DNA of 64,000 nt from Hymenobacter sp. IS2118 (GTDB taxonomy: Bacteria; Bacteroidota; Bacteroidia; Cytophagales; Hymenobacteraceae). Every line of letters begins with the position of its first letter. Position 1 is the stretch's first letter. Positions 1 to 8,753 of the stretch are shown here, piece by piece. The notes beneath the pieces are model-generated. The model worked only from the letters and a program-made list of their open reading frames with translations. It made no database searches and was not told the origin of the DNA. The DNA lies in NCBI RefSeq assembly GCF_000715495.1, contig NZ_JNLX01000128.1:21617-85616 (forward strand), read 5' to 3'. The position numbers and the translations under genes are program-made.

Positions 1-2105
1 CGGAAGCGAACCAGGCCTTCCTCTACCGAACCCGCCGGATAGAGGCCGTCTTGCTCAAAAACATAAAAACTGCTCACCGGCTGCCCGGTTTGCAGCCTTA
101 CGTTGGCACCGCTGATGAAGGACTGCGAACGGTTCAGGGACGCCACCCGGTTGCGGTTGGTGGCGGCCGTCAGGCGGGTGGTGCCTTGCAAAGGCCCGCG
201 CTGCCAGGTACTGCCCACCGTTAGCTCGAAGCCCCGGTTTTGAAGCGTCACATCGGGACGTAAGTTGAAGGTTGTGGTTCCATTGCCCGTAAAAATCTGC
301 ACCGGTATTACGGCCTGCGCGTGCTGGGTGCGCCGCTGGTAAACGCCGGCCTCCAGCGTAAGCTGCCCCCCGAGCAGGCCCAGTCGCAGGCCCGCATCGT
401 GGTGGGTGGTGCGGCTTTTGTCGAAAAGGAAGGCCCTGGTCCGACCCGTGCCGGCCCACAGCGTGAGGTCGCTCAACGCCGAGGCATCGGCCAGAAAAGC
501 TTCTTTGTGGAGGTGCCAGCTGAGCTGCCCGCCTGGTGACCAAACGTACTCGGTTTTTGAATAATCGTCGGTGTTTAGCACAAAGTCGGCCCGCAGCGAA
601 GTTTGCAGCTCGTAGCGCCCGGCGTAGGTGTAGCCCAGGTTGGCCGAGGGGCTCTGCACTCCGTTTGGGGTTTTCAGCGACTGCTCGTAGTAGCTGCGAC
701 TGGAAAAGCCGCCGTTGCCATCAGGAGTGTAGCCCTCGCGCCGTAGCCTGCGCTTGAACTGTTGCCGGAGGTAGTCAAGCGAGGCTACCACGGCGTGCTG
801 GCTGCCAAAAGTGTGCTGATAGCGCAAGGCGGCATTGGCTACCCAGTTGGTGGCGGTGGTAGTTCCGGTGGACGTTTCTGCTACCGTAGGCGTAGTGTTT
901 TGCCCCATATCCACCGGCGAGTAGCCCAGGGCGCGCGCGTCGGCTTGTTCGCGGCTGCCGCGCAGGGTAAGTTGCCACTCCTCGTTGAACCGATAGGTAG
1001 CGTTTAGCTGCGCGAGCAGGCGCTGTGTCCGCGGGGCGGTACGGTATTCTTGCAACTCCCGCAAGGGATTAATATCAAACGGGCCGGCCGCCGCATTCGG
1101 CAGCACCGCCGGACTCGCGAATAGGGCACGTTGCAGCAAGCGGGCGCTGTGGAGCTGGCTGCCGGCGTAACGCTGGTCGATTTGGCTGGCGCTGGCGTTC
1201 AGGCCCAGGCTGAGTTTGGATGTGAGCTGCTGCCTTAGGTTGAGGCGCAGGTGGTAGCGGCTCAGGCTCGATTGGTCTACCACGCCGGCTTGGCGCAGGT
1301 AGTCGGCGGCCACGTAGTAGTAGGTCTTGCGGGCTTGCCCGTCCAGGCTCAGGTTGTGGCTCTGCATGCCCGCTGCCCGCAACACTCGTTTTTGCCAGTC
1401 TTGTTCACTAATGCTGTTCAGGTCAGTAGCCGAATAGGGCACCTGGAAACCTCTCGTTATGGCCGCGGCATTGGCCAGGCTGGCGTATTGGCGCGCGCCA
1501 AGCAGCTCGTAGCGCTGCCGCACCTGCTGCAGCCCGCCCCAGGCGGTGTAGCGCACCCGCAGCGGCCGGGCCGAGACACCCGCGTCGGTGCCACTTCTGG
1601 TGCTGATGACCACAACCCCATTGGCGCCTTGCGCCCCGTAGCGGGCCGTGGCTGCCGCCCCTTTGAGCACTTCTACCCGCTCCACATCGGCTACCGGCAG
1701 GTCCAGCAGCGGGTTGGCATTGGGGCTTTCCGGAATAACGGCACTGGGCTGGATGTATGGATTGAAAAAGGCTTCAGTGCCGCTCCACTCTTCGGGGGTA
1801 ACGTCGGTGTTGTACACGGGCACGCCATCCACCACATAGAGCGGCTGGCTATTGCCGGTAACATTGACAACGCCCCGGATACGCACTGTGGCCCAGGCGC
1901 CCGGCGCGCCGGAATAGGGCGTAACCTGCACGCCGGCTACCTGGCTCAGGGCGGGCTGAATGGTGATGAAAGCGGGAATGCTTCCCGCACGCGGCAAGCT
2001 GGTACGCGCACTATCAGGCACCACGGCAACCAGCGTGTCGGATTGCTGGGCACTGGCAGTCGCGCCCACCAAAAAAAGGAAGCCAATTGGTAGAATTCGG
2101 GGCAT
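1..2105 (-). CDS. SusC/RagA-like TonB-dependent outer-membrane receptor (3' end outside window)
   Basis: The reading frame opens at the ATG at 2105 and stays open to the window edge, giving at least 701 residues; SusC proteins usually have about 1000, so the beta-barrel end is missing. A signal peptide (FLFLVGATASAQ) is followed directly by the plug domain. The plug shows PLYVVDGVPV and VERVEVLKGAAATARYGAQG then NGVVVIST, the signature of the SusC/RagA class. The N-terminal carboxypeptidase-like domain common in the class is absent. By family knowledge it imports a ligand, often a glycan or peptide, across the outer membrane using TonB energy; the ligand cannot be told. A SusD partner would be expected beyond position 1. 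Confidence 0.9.
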   Translation of the reverse strand, partial: MPRILPIGFLFLVGATASAQQSDTLVAVVPDSARTSLPRAGSIPAFITIQPALSQVAGVQVTPYSGAPGAWATVRIRGVVNVTGNSQPLYVVDGVPVYNTDVTPEEWSGTEAFFNPYIQPSAVIPESPNANPLLDLPVADVERVEVLKGAAATARYGAQGANGVVVISTRSGTDAGVSARPLRVRYTAWGGLQQVRQRYELLGARQYASLANAAAITRGFQVPYSATDLNSISEQDWQKRVLRAAGMQSHNLSLDGQARKTYYYVAADYLRQAGVVDQSSLSRYHLRLNLRQQLTSKLSLGLNASASQIDQRYAGSQLHSARLLQRALFASPAVLPNAAAGPFDINPLRELQEYRTAPRTQRLLAQLNATYRFNEEWQLTLRGSREQADARALGYSPVDMGQNTTPTVAETSTGTTTATNWVANAALRYQHTFGSQHAVVASLDYLRQQFKRRLRREGYTPDGNGGFSSRSYYEQSLKTPNGVQSPSANLGYTYAGRYELQTSLRADFVLNTDDYSKTEYVWSPGGQLSWHLHKEAFLADASALSDLTLWAGTGRTRAFLFDKSRTTHHDAGLRLGLLGGQLTLEAGVYQRRTQHAQAVIPVQIFTGNGTTTFNLRPDVTLQNRGFELTVGSTWQRGPLQGTTRLTAATNRNRVASLNRSQSFISGANVRLQTGQPVSSFYVFEQDGLYPAGSVEEGLVRF

Positions 2106-2301
2106 AAAAACGGAAGAAAAGTCAGACACGAAGGTAGATGCCTGGTTGGGCATTATTACACAAGCCATTCATCTGAAGTAGTCGCGTTCCGGTCCCGTTG
2201 ATGGGCCTGGCGGCGCTCGGCAAAAGCGCAGGGGGCCGGTATTCGGAAGCGCCTATGTACTTTCGCCCCAAGCTGTTTCCGGCCCGCCATCTACCCCCAC
2301 C

Positions 2302-2898
2302 ATGCACAACGTTTTACGCGCTGCCATCCGGCTTAAACCGGCCGCTTTCCTCCTGTTGCCGCTGCTGATGAGCTGCGAAGACTCGCTCGACAACCTGTAT
2401 CCGAAAGTGGCGCCCGTGCAGCTACCGGCCGCCACCGAATTGGGCGCCAACACCTTCGGCTGCCGGGTAAACGGGCAGGTATGGGAGGCCAACAACGCCA
2501 GCGCCCTCAACGGCAAAGTGGTGACGCCCACCGGGCATTATCAGAATGGCACGCTGCGGCTCGACGCCTTTCGGCGCCTGCAGGCTACCGGGCCGGTTAC
2601 TAATTTCCACCTCCGCCTGGCCCACGTAACCGGGCCGGGCGTGTACGCGCTGGGCACTGCCGAGGCCGGCCGCTACGCCACCCTCCAAACCACTCGCGAT
2701 GCGCAGGACTACGCCACCGACGGGCAGCACACGGGCACGCTCACCATCACGCGGCTGGACACGACCGGGGCGCGGGCCTTTGTGGCGGGCCATTTTGTGC
2801 TGCGGGCCACGGCGCCCTTCGGCATCCGGCGGGCGGCGGATTTGCCGGCCGCGCTGGAAATAACCGAGGGCCGGTTCGATATTCAGCTGAGCCGCTAG
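2302..2898 (+). CDS. Secreted lipoprotein of DUF6252-like type
   Basis: 198 residues starting at ATG. The N-terminus has a hydrophobic stretch ending in LLPLLMSC, a lipobox, so the mature protein is probably lipid-anchored through Cys24. The rest is beta-rich, with the pattern F-x-C-x-VNG-x-x-W near residues 52-61 and a repeated G-x-Y/G-x-LTIT-x-LD layout seen in small Bacteroidota lipoproteins grouped as DUF6252 or DUF5025; I assign this by recall of the pattern. Function unknown. It lies between the divergent SusC gene and the E1 gene and ends 59 bp before the latter. Confidence 0.75.
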   Translation: MHNVLRAAIRLKPAAFLLLPLLMSCEDSLDNLYPKVAPVQLPAATELGANTFGCRVNGQVWEANNASALNGKVVTPTGHYQNGTLRLDAFRRLQATGPVTNFHLRLAHVTGPGVYALGTAEAGRYATLQTTRDAQDYATDGQHTGTLTITRLDTTGARAFVAGHFVLRATAPFGIRRAADLPAALEITEGRFDIQLSR

Positions 2899-2920
2899 GA
2901 ACGGGCAAGCGGAGCCCGAC

Positions 2921-2928
2921 TACCTTTG
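2921..2928 (+). promoter_or_regulatory. Candidate -7 promoter element for the E1 dehydrogenase gene
   Basis: TACCTTTG matches the Bacteroidota -7 consensus TAnnTTTG exactly and lies 30 bp before the ATG at 2958. No clear TTG -33 element is seen at the usual spacing, so this is only moderately supported. Confidence 0.4.
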
Positions 2929-2957
2929 CCGCATTCCCGCCTGTCTTCATCCCACCC

Positions 2958-4958
2958 ATGACTCCAGTTGCCCCTTCGCTGCGTTTCGACCGCCTCGACC
3001 ACTCCAATGAAACCTTGCTGCATCTCTACCAGCACCTGCTGCGGCCCCGGCTGATTGAGGAGAAAATGCTGATTCTGCTGCGCCAGGGCAAGGTGAGCAA
3101 GTGGTTTTCGGGCATCGGGCAGGAGGCCATTTCGGTGGGCAGTACCCTGGCCCTGGAGCCGGATGAGTACATTTTGCCGCTGCACCGCAACCTGGGCGTG
3201 TTCACGGCCCGCGAGGTGCCGCTGGGGCGCCTGTTTGCGCAGTGGCAGGGCAAGCGCACGGGCTTCACCAAGGGCCGCGACCGCAGCTTCCATTTCGGCA
3301 GCAACGAGCACCACATCGTGGGCATGATTTCGCACCTGGGGCCGCAGCTGGCCGTGGCCGGCGGCATTGCCCTGGCCGATGTGCTCGACAAAAACCCCAA
3401 AGTAACCCTCACCTACAGCGGCGACGGCGGGGCCAGCGAAGGCGACTTCCACGAGGCCCTGAACGTGGCCGCCGTGTGGCAGCTGCCGGTCATTTTCGTT
3501 ATTGAAAACAACGGCTACGGCCTCAGTACCCCCAGCAACGAGCAGTTTCGCTTCAAGTCCTTCGTGGATAAAGGCCCGGCCTACGGCATGGAAGCCGTGC
3601 AGGTAGACGGCAACAACGTGCTGGAAGTGTACACCACGGTGAAAAAGCTGGCCGAAGACCTGCGCCAAAACCCGCGCCCCGTGCTGGTCGAAGCCCTCAC
3701 CTTCCGGATGCGCGGCCACGAGGAAGCCAGCGGCACCAAGTACGTGCCGCAGGCGCTGATGGAAGAATGGGCCCAGAAGGACCCGGTGGAAAACTACGAG
3801 CGGTGGCTCATTGCCGAAGGCATTCTTACCGAAACCGCCAAGCACGGCATCCGCGAGAAAATCAAGGCCGCCATCGAGGCCGGCTTGCAGGAGGCTGATG
3901 CTGTGCCCATGCCCGTGGCAGATATCGCCGAAGAAATAGCGGACATGTACCAACCCTTCGACGCGCCCGTGACGGACGCGCCAAAAGGCGGTGCCGCGCC
4001 CGAAATCCGCTTCATTGATGCCATTCAGCAGGGCCTGCGCCAGAGCATGGAGCGCTACCCCGACCTCGTGCTCATGGGCCAGGACATTGCTGACTACGGC
4101 GGCGTGTTTAAAATAACAGATGGCTTCGTGGCCCAGTTTGGCAAGGCGCGGGTGCGCAACACGCCGTTGTGCGAGTCGGCCATTGTGGGCGCGGGCCTGG
4201 GGCTGAGCATCAAGGGCAAGAAAAGCATGGTGGAAATGCAGTTCGCGGATTTCGTGACCTGCGGTTTCAACCAGATTGTGAACAACCTCGCCAAAAGCCA
4301 TTACCGCTGGGGCCAGAACGCCGACGTGGTGGTGCGCATGCCCACCGGCGCTGGCAGCGCGGCCGGCCCGTTTCATAGCCAGAGCAACGAGGCGTGGTTT
4401 ACCCACGTGCCCGGCCTGAAAGTGGTGTACCCCAGCAACCCGCACGACGCCAAGGGCCTGCTCTGCGCCGCCTTCGAGGACCCCAACCCGGTGATGTTCT
4501 TCGAGCACAAAATGCTTTACCGCAGCCTCAGCGGCCCTGTGCCCGAAGCCTACTACACCACGCCCATCGGCAAGGCCGCCCTGGCTGCGGAGGGCAACGA
4601 GCTGAGCATTATTACCTACGGCATGGGCGTGCGTTGGGCCCTGCAAGTGTGCGAAGACCTGAAGGTATCGGCCGACATCCTGGACCTGCGCACCCTGTTG
4701 CCCTGGGACGAGGAAGCCGTGCGCCAAACCGTAGAAAAAAACGGCCGCGTAATCGTGCTGCACGAGGACACGCTGACCGGCGGCATCGGCGGCGAAATCG
4801 CGGCCTGGATTGGCGAAAACTGCTTCGAGCACTTGGATGCGCCCGTGCGCCGCGTGGCGTCGCTGGATACCGCCATTCCGTTTGCGCCGCCCCTGGAAGC
4901 AGCGTTTCTGCCGCAGCAGCGCCTGCGCGAGCAAGTAGAAGCGTTGCGCAACTACTAA
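2958..4958 (+). CDS. Fused alpha/beta E1 subunit of a branched-chain 2-oxoacid (or pyruvate-type) dehydrogenase
   Basis: 666 residues combining both E1 subunits in one chain, a common arrangement in Bacteroidota. Residues 1-330 are the alpha part, with the thiamine-diphosphate motif GDGGASEGDF (155-164) ending in ENN (183-185). Residues from about 345 are the beta part (PEIRFIDAIQQGL, then MGQDIADYGGVFK) with the transketolase C-terminal domain at the end. It would decarboxylate a 2-oxoacid and pass the acyl group to an E2 lipoyl protein; 2-oxoisovalerate is the most likely substrate by family, but pyruvate is not excluded. No E2 or E3 gene is beside it. lipA, needed to lipoylate E2, is at 13.3 kb but is not linked in an operon. 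Confidence 0.9.
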   Translation: MTPVAPSLRFDRLDHSNETLLHLYQHLLRPRLIEEKMLILLRQGKVSKWFSGIGQEAISVGSTLALEPDEYILPLHRNLGVFTAREVPLGRLFAQWQGKRTGFTKGRDRSFHFGSNEHHIVGMISHLGPQLAVAGGIALADVLDKNPKVTLTYSGDGGASEGDFHEALNVAAVWQLPVIFVIENNGYGLSTPSNEQFRFKSFVDKGPAYGMEAVQVDGNNVLEVYTTVKKLAEDLRQNPRPVLVEALTFRMRGHEEASGTKYVPQALMEEWAQKDPVENYERWLIAEGILTETAKHGIREKIKAAIEAGLQEADAVPMPVADIAEEIADMYQPFDAPVTDAPKGGAAPEIRFIDAIQQGLRQSMERYPDLVLMGQDIADYGGVFKITDGFVAQFGKARVRNTPLCESAIVGAGLGLSIKGKKSMVEMQFADFVTCGFNQIVNNLAKSHYRWGQNADVVVRMPTGAGSAAGPFHSQSNEAWFTHVPGLKVVYPSNPHDAKGLLCAAFEDPNPVMFFEHKMLYRSLSGPVPEAYYTTPIGKAALAAEGNELSIITYGMGVRWALQVCEDLKVSADILDLRTLLPWDEEAVRQTVEKNGRVIVLHEDTLTGGIGGEIAAWIGENCFEHLDAPVRRVASLDTAIPFAPPLEAAFLPQQRLREQVEALRNY

Positions 4959-4991
4959 GGCCTTTTCCTGATAAACTGAACAATACAGGCC

Positions 4992-5079
4992 GTTCTGCTG
5001 AGCTTGGCGAAACATCTCTACCACAATAGTGACTTTGATTACCTGTGCGGTAGAGATGCTTCGCCAAGCTCAGCAGGAC
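4992..5079. repeat. Imperfect inverted repeat between convergent genes
   Basis: Arms 4992-5023 and 5048-5079 match at about 29 of 32 positions (core GCTGAGCTTGGCGAA-CATCTCTAC) around a 24-bp loop. It fills the gap between the convergent E1 and siroheme/TauE genes and could serve as a bidirectional terminator although no T-run follows. Half of a similar unit (GAGATGCTTCGGCTCCGC) ends the cysH remnant near 6700, which suggests a dispersed repeat. Confidence 0.8.
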
Positions 5080-5122
5080 AAACCGAATAAGGTTTTCAGA
5101 GCGTGTTTATTCCTGCCAAGCA

Positions 5123-6649
5123 TTACCACAGCAGCTTGCGCAGCGCCCACAAGCTCCAGCCGATGACCATGAGGCCCACGCCCACGAACATCCAGCGGAT
5201 GGGCAGGCGGCCGGCCAGCCGGGCGGCAATGGGCGCGGCGGCTACCCCGCCCACAATAAGGCCCAGCACAATCTGCCAGTGCGAGATGCCCAGCAGGGTG
5301 AAAAACGTGAAGGCACTGGCAAACGTCACGAAGAACTCCACCAAGCTCACCGTGCCAATGACGTACTGCGGCGTGCGGCCCTTGGCAATCAAAGTGCTGG
5401 TTACCAACGGCCCCCAGCCGCCTCCGCCAAACGAATCGAGGAAGCCCCCCGCGCCGGCCAGCCAACCGGCGTTCTTTACTTTTTTGCGCCGGCCAACCAC
5501 CTTCTGAAACGCCTTGGCGATGATACGCAAACCCAAAAGCAGTAGGTAAACAGCTAGGATAGGCTTGATGTAGCTGGCGTAGGTGTCGCCGAAATGCGCC
5601 AGCAGCAGCGCCCCACTCACGGAGCCTGCGATACCCGGCAGCAGCAGCACCCGAAACAGGCGCTTGTTCACGTTGCCAAACCGGTAGTGGTGGTAGCCCG
5701 ATGCCCCGCTGGCAAACACCTCAGCCGTGTGAATGCTGGCACTCACGGCCACCGGCCCCAGCCCCAGCGAGGTGAGGCTGATGGCCGACACCACGCCGTA
5801 GCCCATGCCCAGCACGCCATCGACCAACTGGGCCAGAAAGCCCACGGCCACGAACTTGTAGAACGTGTCCGACGAGCGCGCCAGGTCCCAGGCCTGCTGC
5901 CAGGTGAAGTAGTAGGAGAAGATATTGAGTAGAATGAAGCCCGCGAATGTGATGAGCACGCCAGTAGCCACGCGCCGCCAGTAAGCGGTAGCAGGCGTTT
6001 CGTAGGCCGGGCCGTAAGCTAACTCGGCAGTAACCGCATTCAGCGACTTTACTTTTTCGGCAAAATTCCCTTGCAGGCGGCTGCGAATGATGTTCATCTG
6101 GCCCAGCACGGAAGCCAGCTCGGCGGGCAGCACCTCGGCCAGCGCTTCGCGCAGGCGCTTGCCCACGGTGGGCGACTTGCCGTTGGTAGAGATGGCAATT
6201 TTCAAATCGCCCTTTTGCAAAACCGCAGAGAGATGGAAATCGCAGAGCGCGGGCGTATCGGCCACGTTGGTCAGCAGGCGGCGGGCCGCTGCCGCTACCC
6301 CAATGTGGCGGTGCAGCTCGGGGTCGTTGGTGGCCAGAAACAGAATGTCGGCGTTGTTGAGGTCGGATTCCTGATAAGGGCGCTGGTGCAGCTGCACTTT
6401 GGGGTGGCGGACGGCCAGCTCGCGCAGCTCGGGCAAAAGCCACGGGGCCACCACGGTAACGGCCGTTTCGGGGCTGTTGCGCAGAATGGCGCCCAGCTTT
6501 TCCAGGCCCACATTGCCGCCGCCAATCAGCAGCACGCGCAGGTTCTCCAGCTTCAGGAAGATGGGAAAAAGGGTGTTGGCCGGTGGACCCGACCCCGGCA
6601 CGGTATCGGTTGCCTCCGGGGCCGTTGGGGTCGTGAGGTCGGAGTTCAT
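5123..6649 (-). CDS. Siroheme synthase N-terminal domain fused to TauE/SafE sulfite-exporter-type permease
   Basis: 508 residues. Residues about 25-210 match precorrin-2 dehydrogenase/sirohydrochlorin ferrochelatase (CysG N-terminal half): FPIFLKLENLRVLLIGGG is the Rossmann NAD site, followed by ATND and the STNGKSPT loop. From residue 230 to the end there are about eight hydrophobic segments of the TauE/SafE family (GFLAQLVDGVLGMGYG, GFLDSFGGGGWGP). Siroheme is the cofactor of sulfite reductase and TauE proteins move sulfite or related anions, so the fusion joins two steps of sulfur metabolism. It lies downstream of a probable cysH remnant on the same strand. The methyltransferase half of CysG is absent, so uroporphyrinogen-III methylation must be encoded elsewhere. 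Confidence 0.88.
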   Translation of the reverse strand: MNSDLTTPTAPEATDTVPGSGPPANTLFPIFLKLENLRVLLIGGGNVGLEKLGAILRNSPETAVTVVAPWLLPELRELAVRHPKVQLHQRPYQESDLNNADILFLATNDPELHRHIGVAAAARRLLTNVADTPALCDFHLSAVLQKGDLKIAISTNGKSPTVGKRLREALAEVLPAELASVLGQMNIIRSRLQGNFAEKVKSLNAVTAELAYGPAYETPATAYWRRVATGVLITFAGFILLNIFSYYFTWQQAWDLARSSDTFYKFVAVGFLAQLVDGVLGMGYGVVSAISLTSLGLGPVAVSASIHTAEVFASGASGYHHYRFGNVNKRLFRVLLLPGIAGSVSGALLLAHFGDTYASYIKPILAVYLLLLGLRIIAKAFQKVVGRRKKVKNAGWLAGAGGFLDSFGGGGWGPLVTSTLIAKGRTPQYVIGTVSLVEFFVTFASAFTFFTLLGISHWQIVLGLIVGGVAAAPIAARLAGRLPIRWMFVGVGLMVIGWSLWALRKLLW

Positions 6650-6695
6650 AGCCCAGAAAGATACAAATGGGCTGGCGTTTGTTGCTGGCAGCGCG

Positions 6696-6845
6696 TCATG
6701 CGGAGCGGAGCCGAAGCATCTCGCGTGCAGAAAACGACACGCTGCCGGCGAAGTGCTCGGCCAGCAGGCTCAGGATTTCCAGTGTCGAGCGTTCGGGCAG
6801 GTGATGACACAGGGCAGCGACCTGGCTTTCAAGAGGTAATACCAT
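6696..6845 (-). pseudogene. Probable 5' remnant of a PAPS/APS reductase (cysH)
   Basis: An ATG at 6845 opens a 49-codon frame not long enough to be a working enzyme. Its product reads like the start of PAPS reductases: ILSLLAEHFAGSVSFS resembles the segment just before the substrate loop. The following residues (AREMLRLRSA, stop) are encoded by GAGATGCTTCGGCTCCGCTCCGC, which looks like the dispersed palindromic repeat of this genome, so the gene seems cut by a repeat. It points into the siroheme/TauE gene 46 bp downstream, consistent with a former sulfate-assimilation operon. The match is short; it could also be a small unrelated protein. Confidence 0.45.
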
Positions 6846-6882
6846 GATGGAAAAGGTGTTTTTCTCGGCAGATAAAATAAGT

Positions 6883-7055
6883 AGGACTTACGCACTCAGT
6901 TGCTGGCGCGCGTCTCCGACGCGTTGCCCACTGGTTTCGCGTCTCTGACGCGCGCGGCCAACGAGACCAGACGGTGCGAACGGCGGCGTTTGGAAACGCC
7001 AAGCCAGCAAGCCACGCGTCAGAGACGCGCGCCAGCAACTGAGTGCGTAAGTCCT
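6883..7055. repeat. 173-bp nested palindromic repeat, copy 1
   Basis: Outer arms of about 42 bp (6883-6924 and 7014-7055) are almost perfectly inverted, beginning AGGACTTACGCACTCAG. The inner part carries shorter inverted copies of GCGTCTCnGACGCG. Its reverse complement recurs at 27307-27479 with the same 173-bp length. There is no room for a transposase, so it resembles a MITE. Confidence 0.9.
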
Positions 7056-7684
7056 GATAAGGAAAGGCCAGAGTGACCACCAGATGCCGCTACACGACGT
7101 GCGGTGAGTCCGTCGCCCCGCCGGTAATCAGTGGATGGGCGGCCTTCAAGCGGCGGCCGGAAAAAAACCTTGCTCAACAAACAACAGCTGCCCCCGGCGC
7201 AGCCACCAGCGGACGGCTCATGCCACAATACATTGGGCGCGAAACAGCGAGGGTAGCGAATTGGGAGCGGCGAGGGAGATAGATGCTAACGGCATATTCA
7301 TATTTCAGCACTTGGCATCGTGCCAACTAATGGGGGTTGTTGGCTTTTCGTCGAGCCTGTCTCTCTCCACTGTGTACAGAGGAATAGCGTCCCGAGGAAG
7401 GGTTGCTGAAGCAATTGCAACGGGCAAAAATCCGATGAACCAGAGAAGCAGCTCCCAAAATTTAAAAAGGATGGCCGCACCTTCCGGAAGGGAGCAAAAT
7501 CAGAGGGGCAGCACGCTGATTTTCCCTGTCTCATCGATGCTCTGCCGGAGAGACACCACAGGCCTGAATTCTGCCTTTGCTGCCGGTTCATCACCGGGGG
7601 CGTTCCACTGCGCTGGCGCGGTTTTCGCGCGCTGGCATCGTATCTTTCCTCTCTTTATCTTTATATGACTCTGGCTGCCCCAAG
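7056..7684. other. Stretch without a convincing gene
   Basis: Together with the preceding repeat this leaves over 800 bp without a recognisable coding region. Open frames exist on both strands (for example 7135-7668 plus and 7298-7594 minus) but their products have no domain, signal peptide or composition like neighbouring genes. The part from about 7290 to 7600 is lower in GC than its surroundings and may be decayed DNA. No riboswitch or RNA fold was recognised. Confidence 0.5.
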
Positions 7685-8239
7685 GTGAAATACTGCCTAT
7701 CCTCCGTTGTTGTTCGTGGTGCGTTGGCGGTGCTGCTGCTGGTAGGCCTGAATGGCTGTAACCTGTACCACAGTATTTTTCATCCCTACCGCATCCTCAC
7801 GCCCAAGCCGTCGGCCGAATTCATCGCTCAGCAAAAAGCGGCGGCCAAGGCCCGTAAGAAGAACGAGCCTACGAGTTTTTTTAAGAAAAAAACGGCTTCC
7901 GAAGACGAAGAAGCGGCCACCGATGTTTCCACGCCCACGGGAGGTGCCATCAAAACCGAAGCGGCCGTGGCCGAAGAAGTCCGCACCCTGCCCGAGCGCC
8001 CCACGGTAAGCTACGATAAAGCCGGGCTGCTGAAAAAGCCGAAGCTGATGCGGAGGCGCATCAACAAGCCCGCCCCGAAGCCTTTCAAACCCTGGCAGTC
8101 GATTGTTCACTTTTTCAAATTCAAGTCTCATGGCAAACCCAACTACAGCCCCGACCACCGGGTGGCAGCTCCCGCTGAGCCTGATGCTGAGCCCGACGCG
8201 GCTCCCGACCCCGAGCCCGCTCCGGCAGGCAAGCCGTAG
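7685..8239 (+). CDS. Uncharacterised lipoprotein with charged, proline-rich tail
   Basis: I place the start at GTG 7685 (184 residues) because it gives a proper signal sequence, VKYCLSSVVVRGALAVLLLVGLNGC being the region (quoted here only by its parts: hydrophobic core ALAVLLLVGL and lipobox GLNGC). The mature part is rich in Lys, Ala, Glu and Pro, with low-complexity runs such as FFKKKTASEDEEA and a final EPDAEPDAAPDPEPAPAG. No known domain. It overlaps the next gene in another frame, suggesting co-expression. It is likely an envelope protein; function unknown. Confidence 0.6.
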   Translation: MKYCLSSVVVRGALAVLLLVGLNGCNLYHSIFHPYRILTPKPSAEFIAQQKAAAKARKKNEPTSFFKKKTASEDEEAATDVSTPTGGAIKTEAAVAEEVRTLPERPTVSYDKAGLLKKPKLMRRRINKPAPKPFKPWQSIVHFFKFKSHGKPNYSPDHRVAAPAEPDAEPDAAPDPEPAPAGKP

Positions 8240-8609
8240 GGCGGGTTTGGGCCTGTTGCTGCTGGCTCTGGGCGTGTTGCTGCTGGGGATTCAGCCGGCG
8301 AGTGCTCAAATTGTGCACGAAAACTCCGCAAAAGTGAAAGCGGCCAACCGCCAGGCCCTGCGCGATGCCAAGCGTACCGCTTCGCCTTACAAAGACAGCC
8401 ACCTCGCCGTGAACCCCGCCAAGCTGAAGCGCGGCCAAAGCAACCCGGCCCAGGCCCAAGCTATTCGGCGCGATGAGGAAGTATACACCGGCGATGAGGT
8501 GGACTACGACGGCATCGCGACCCCGCCCGTGAAGTCGCCCCCCTTTTTTGGTATTCGGCTCAAAAAACAGCCCAAACCGGTTTTGCCAACGGCCCCCAAA
8601 AAAAAATGA
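8184..8609 (+). CDS. Small secreted basic protein of unknown function
   Basis: The ATG at 8184 (141 residues) gives a good signal peptide: Arg-rich start, hydrophobic core LGLLLLALGVLLLGI, cleavage after ASA. Upstream ATGs at 8103 and 8130 are possible but put a long non-hydrophobic segment before the signal. The mature protein is Lys/Pro-rich and ends in PKKK. The start lies inside the preceding lipoprotein gene, overlapping it by 56 bp. No family recognised. Confidence 0.55.
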   Translation: MLSPTRLPTPSPLRQASRRAGLGLLLLALGVLLLGIQPASAQIVHENSAKVKAANRQALRDAKRTASPYKDSHLAVNPAKLKRGQSNPAQAQAIRRDEEVYTGDEVDYDGIATPPVKSPPFFGIRLKKQPKPVLPTAPKKK

Positions 8610-8753
8610 GGGAGCCCCGGGGAATCAAGTGCCGTTGAACTGTTGTAGTACACGTACCACAATTTCCTGGCAGGCGGCAACCGTCCTTTTGCCTCATTCG
8701 GGGCTTCGGTGTACTACTGTTGCCTTCGAAACCCTCATTTCTAATTACACAAT

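Noticed and set aside
1..2105. TonB receptor as a pseudogene
   Set aside because: The frame remains open from the ATG to the window edge with all plug motifs; truncation is only due to the window.
2895..5024. Long open frame (709 codons) on the minus strand
   Set aside because: It is antisense to the fused E1 gene, has no domain, and arises from the GC-rich codon usage of the real gene.
7135..7668. 177-codon plus-strand frame in the gene-poor stretch
   Set aside because: Product has no motif, signal or family resemblance, and its composition differs from real genes; kept as non-coding.
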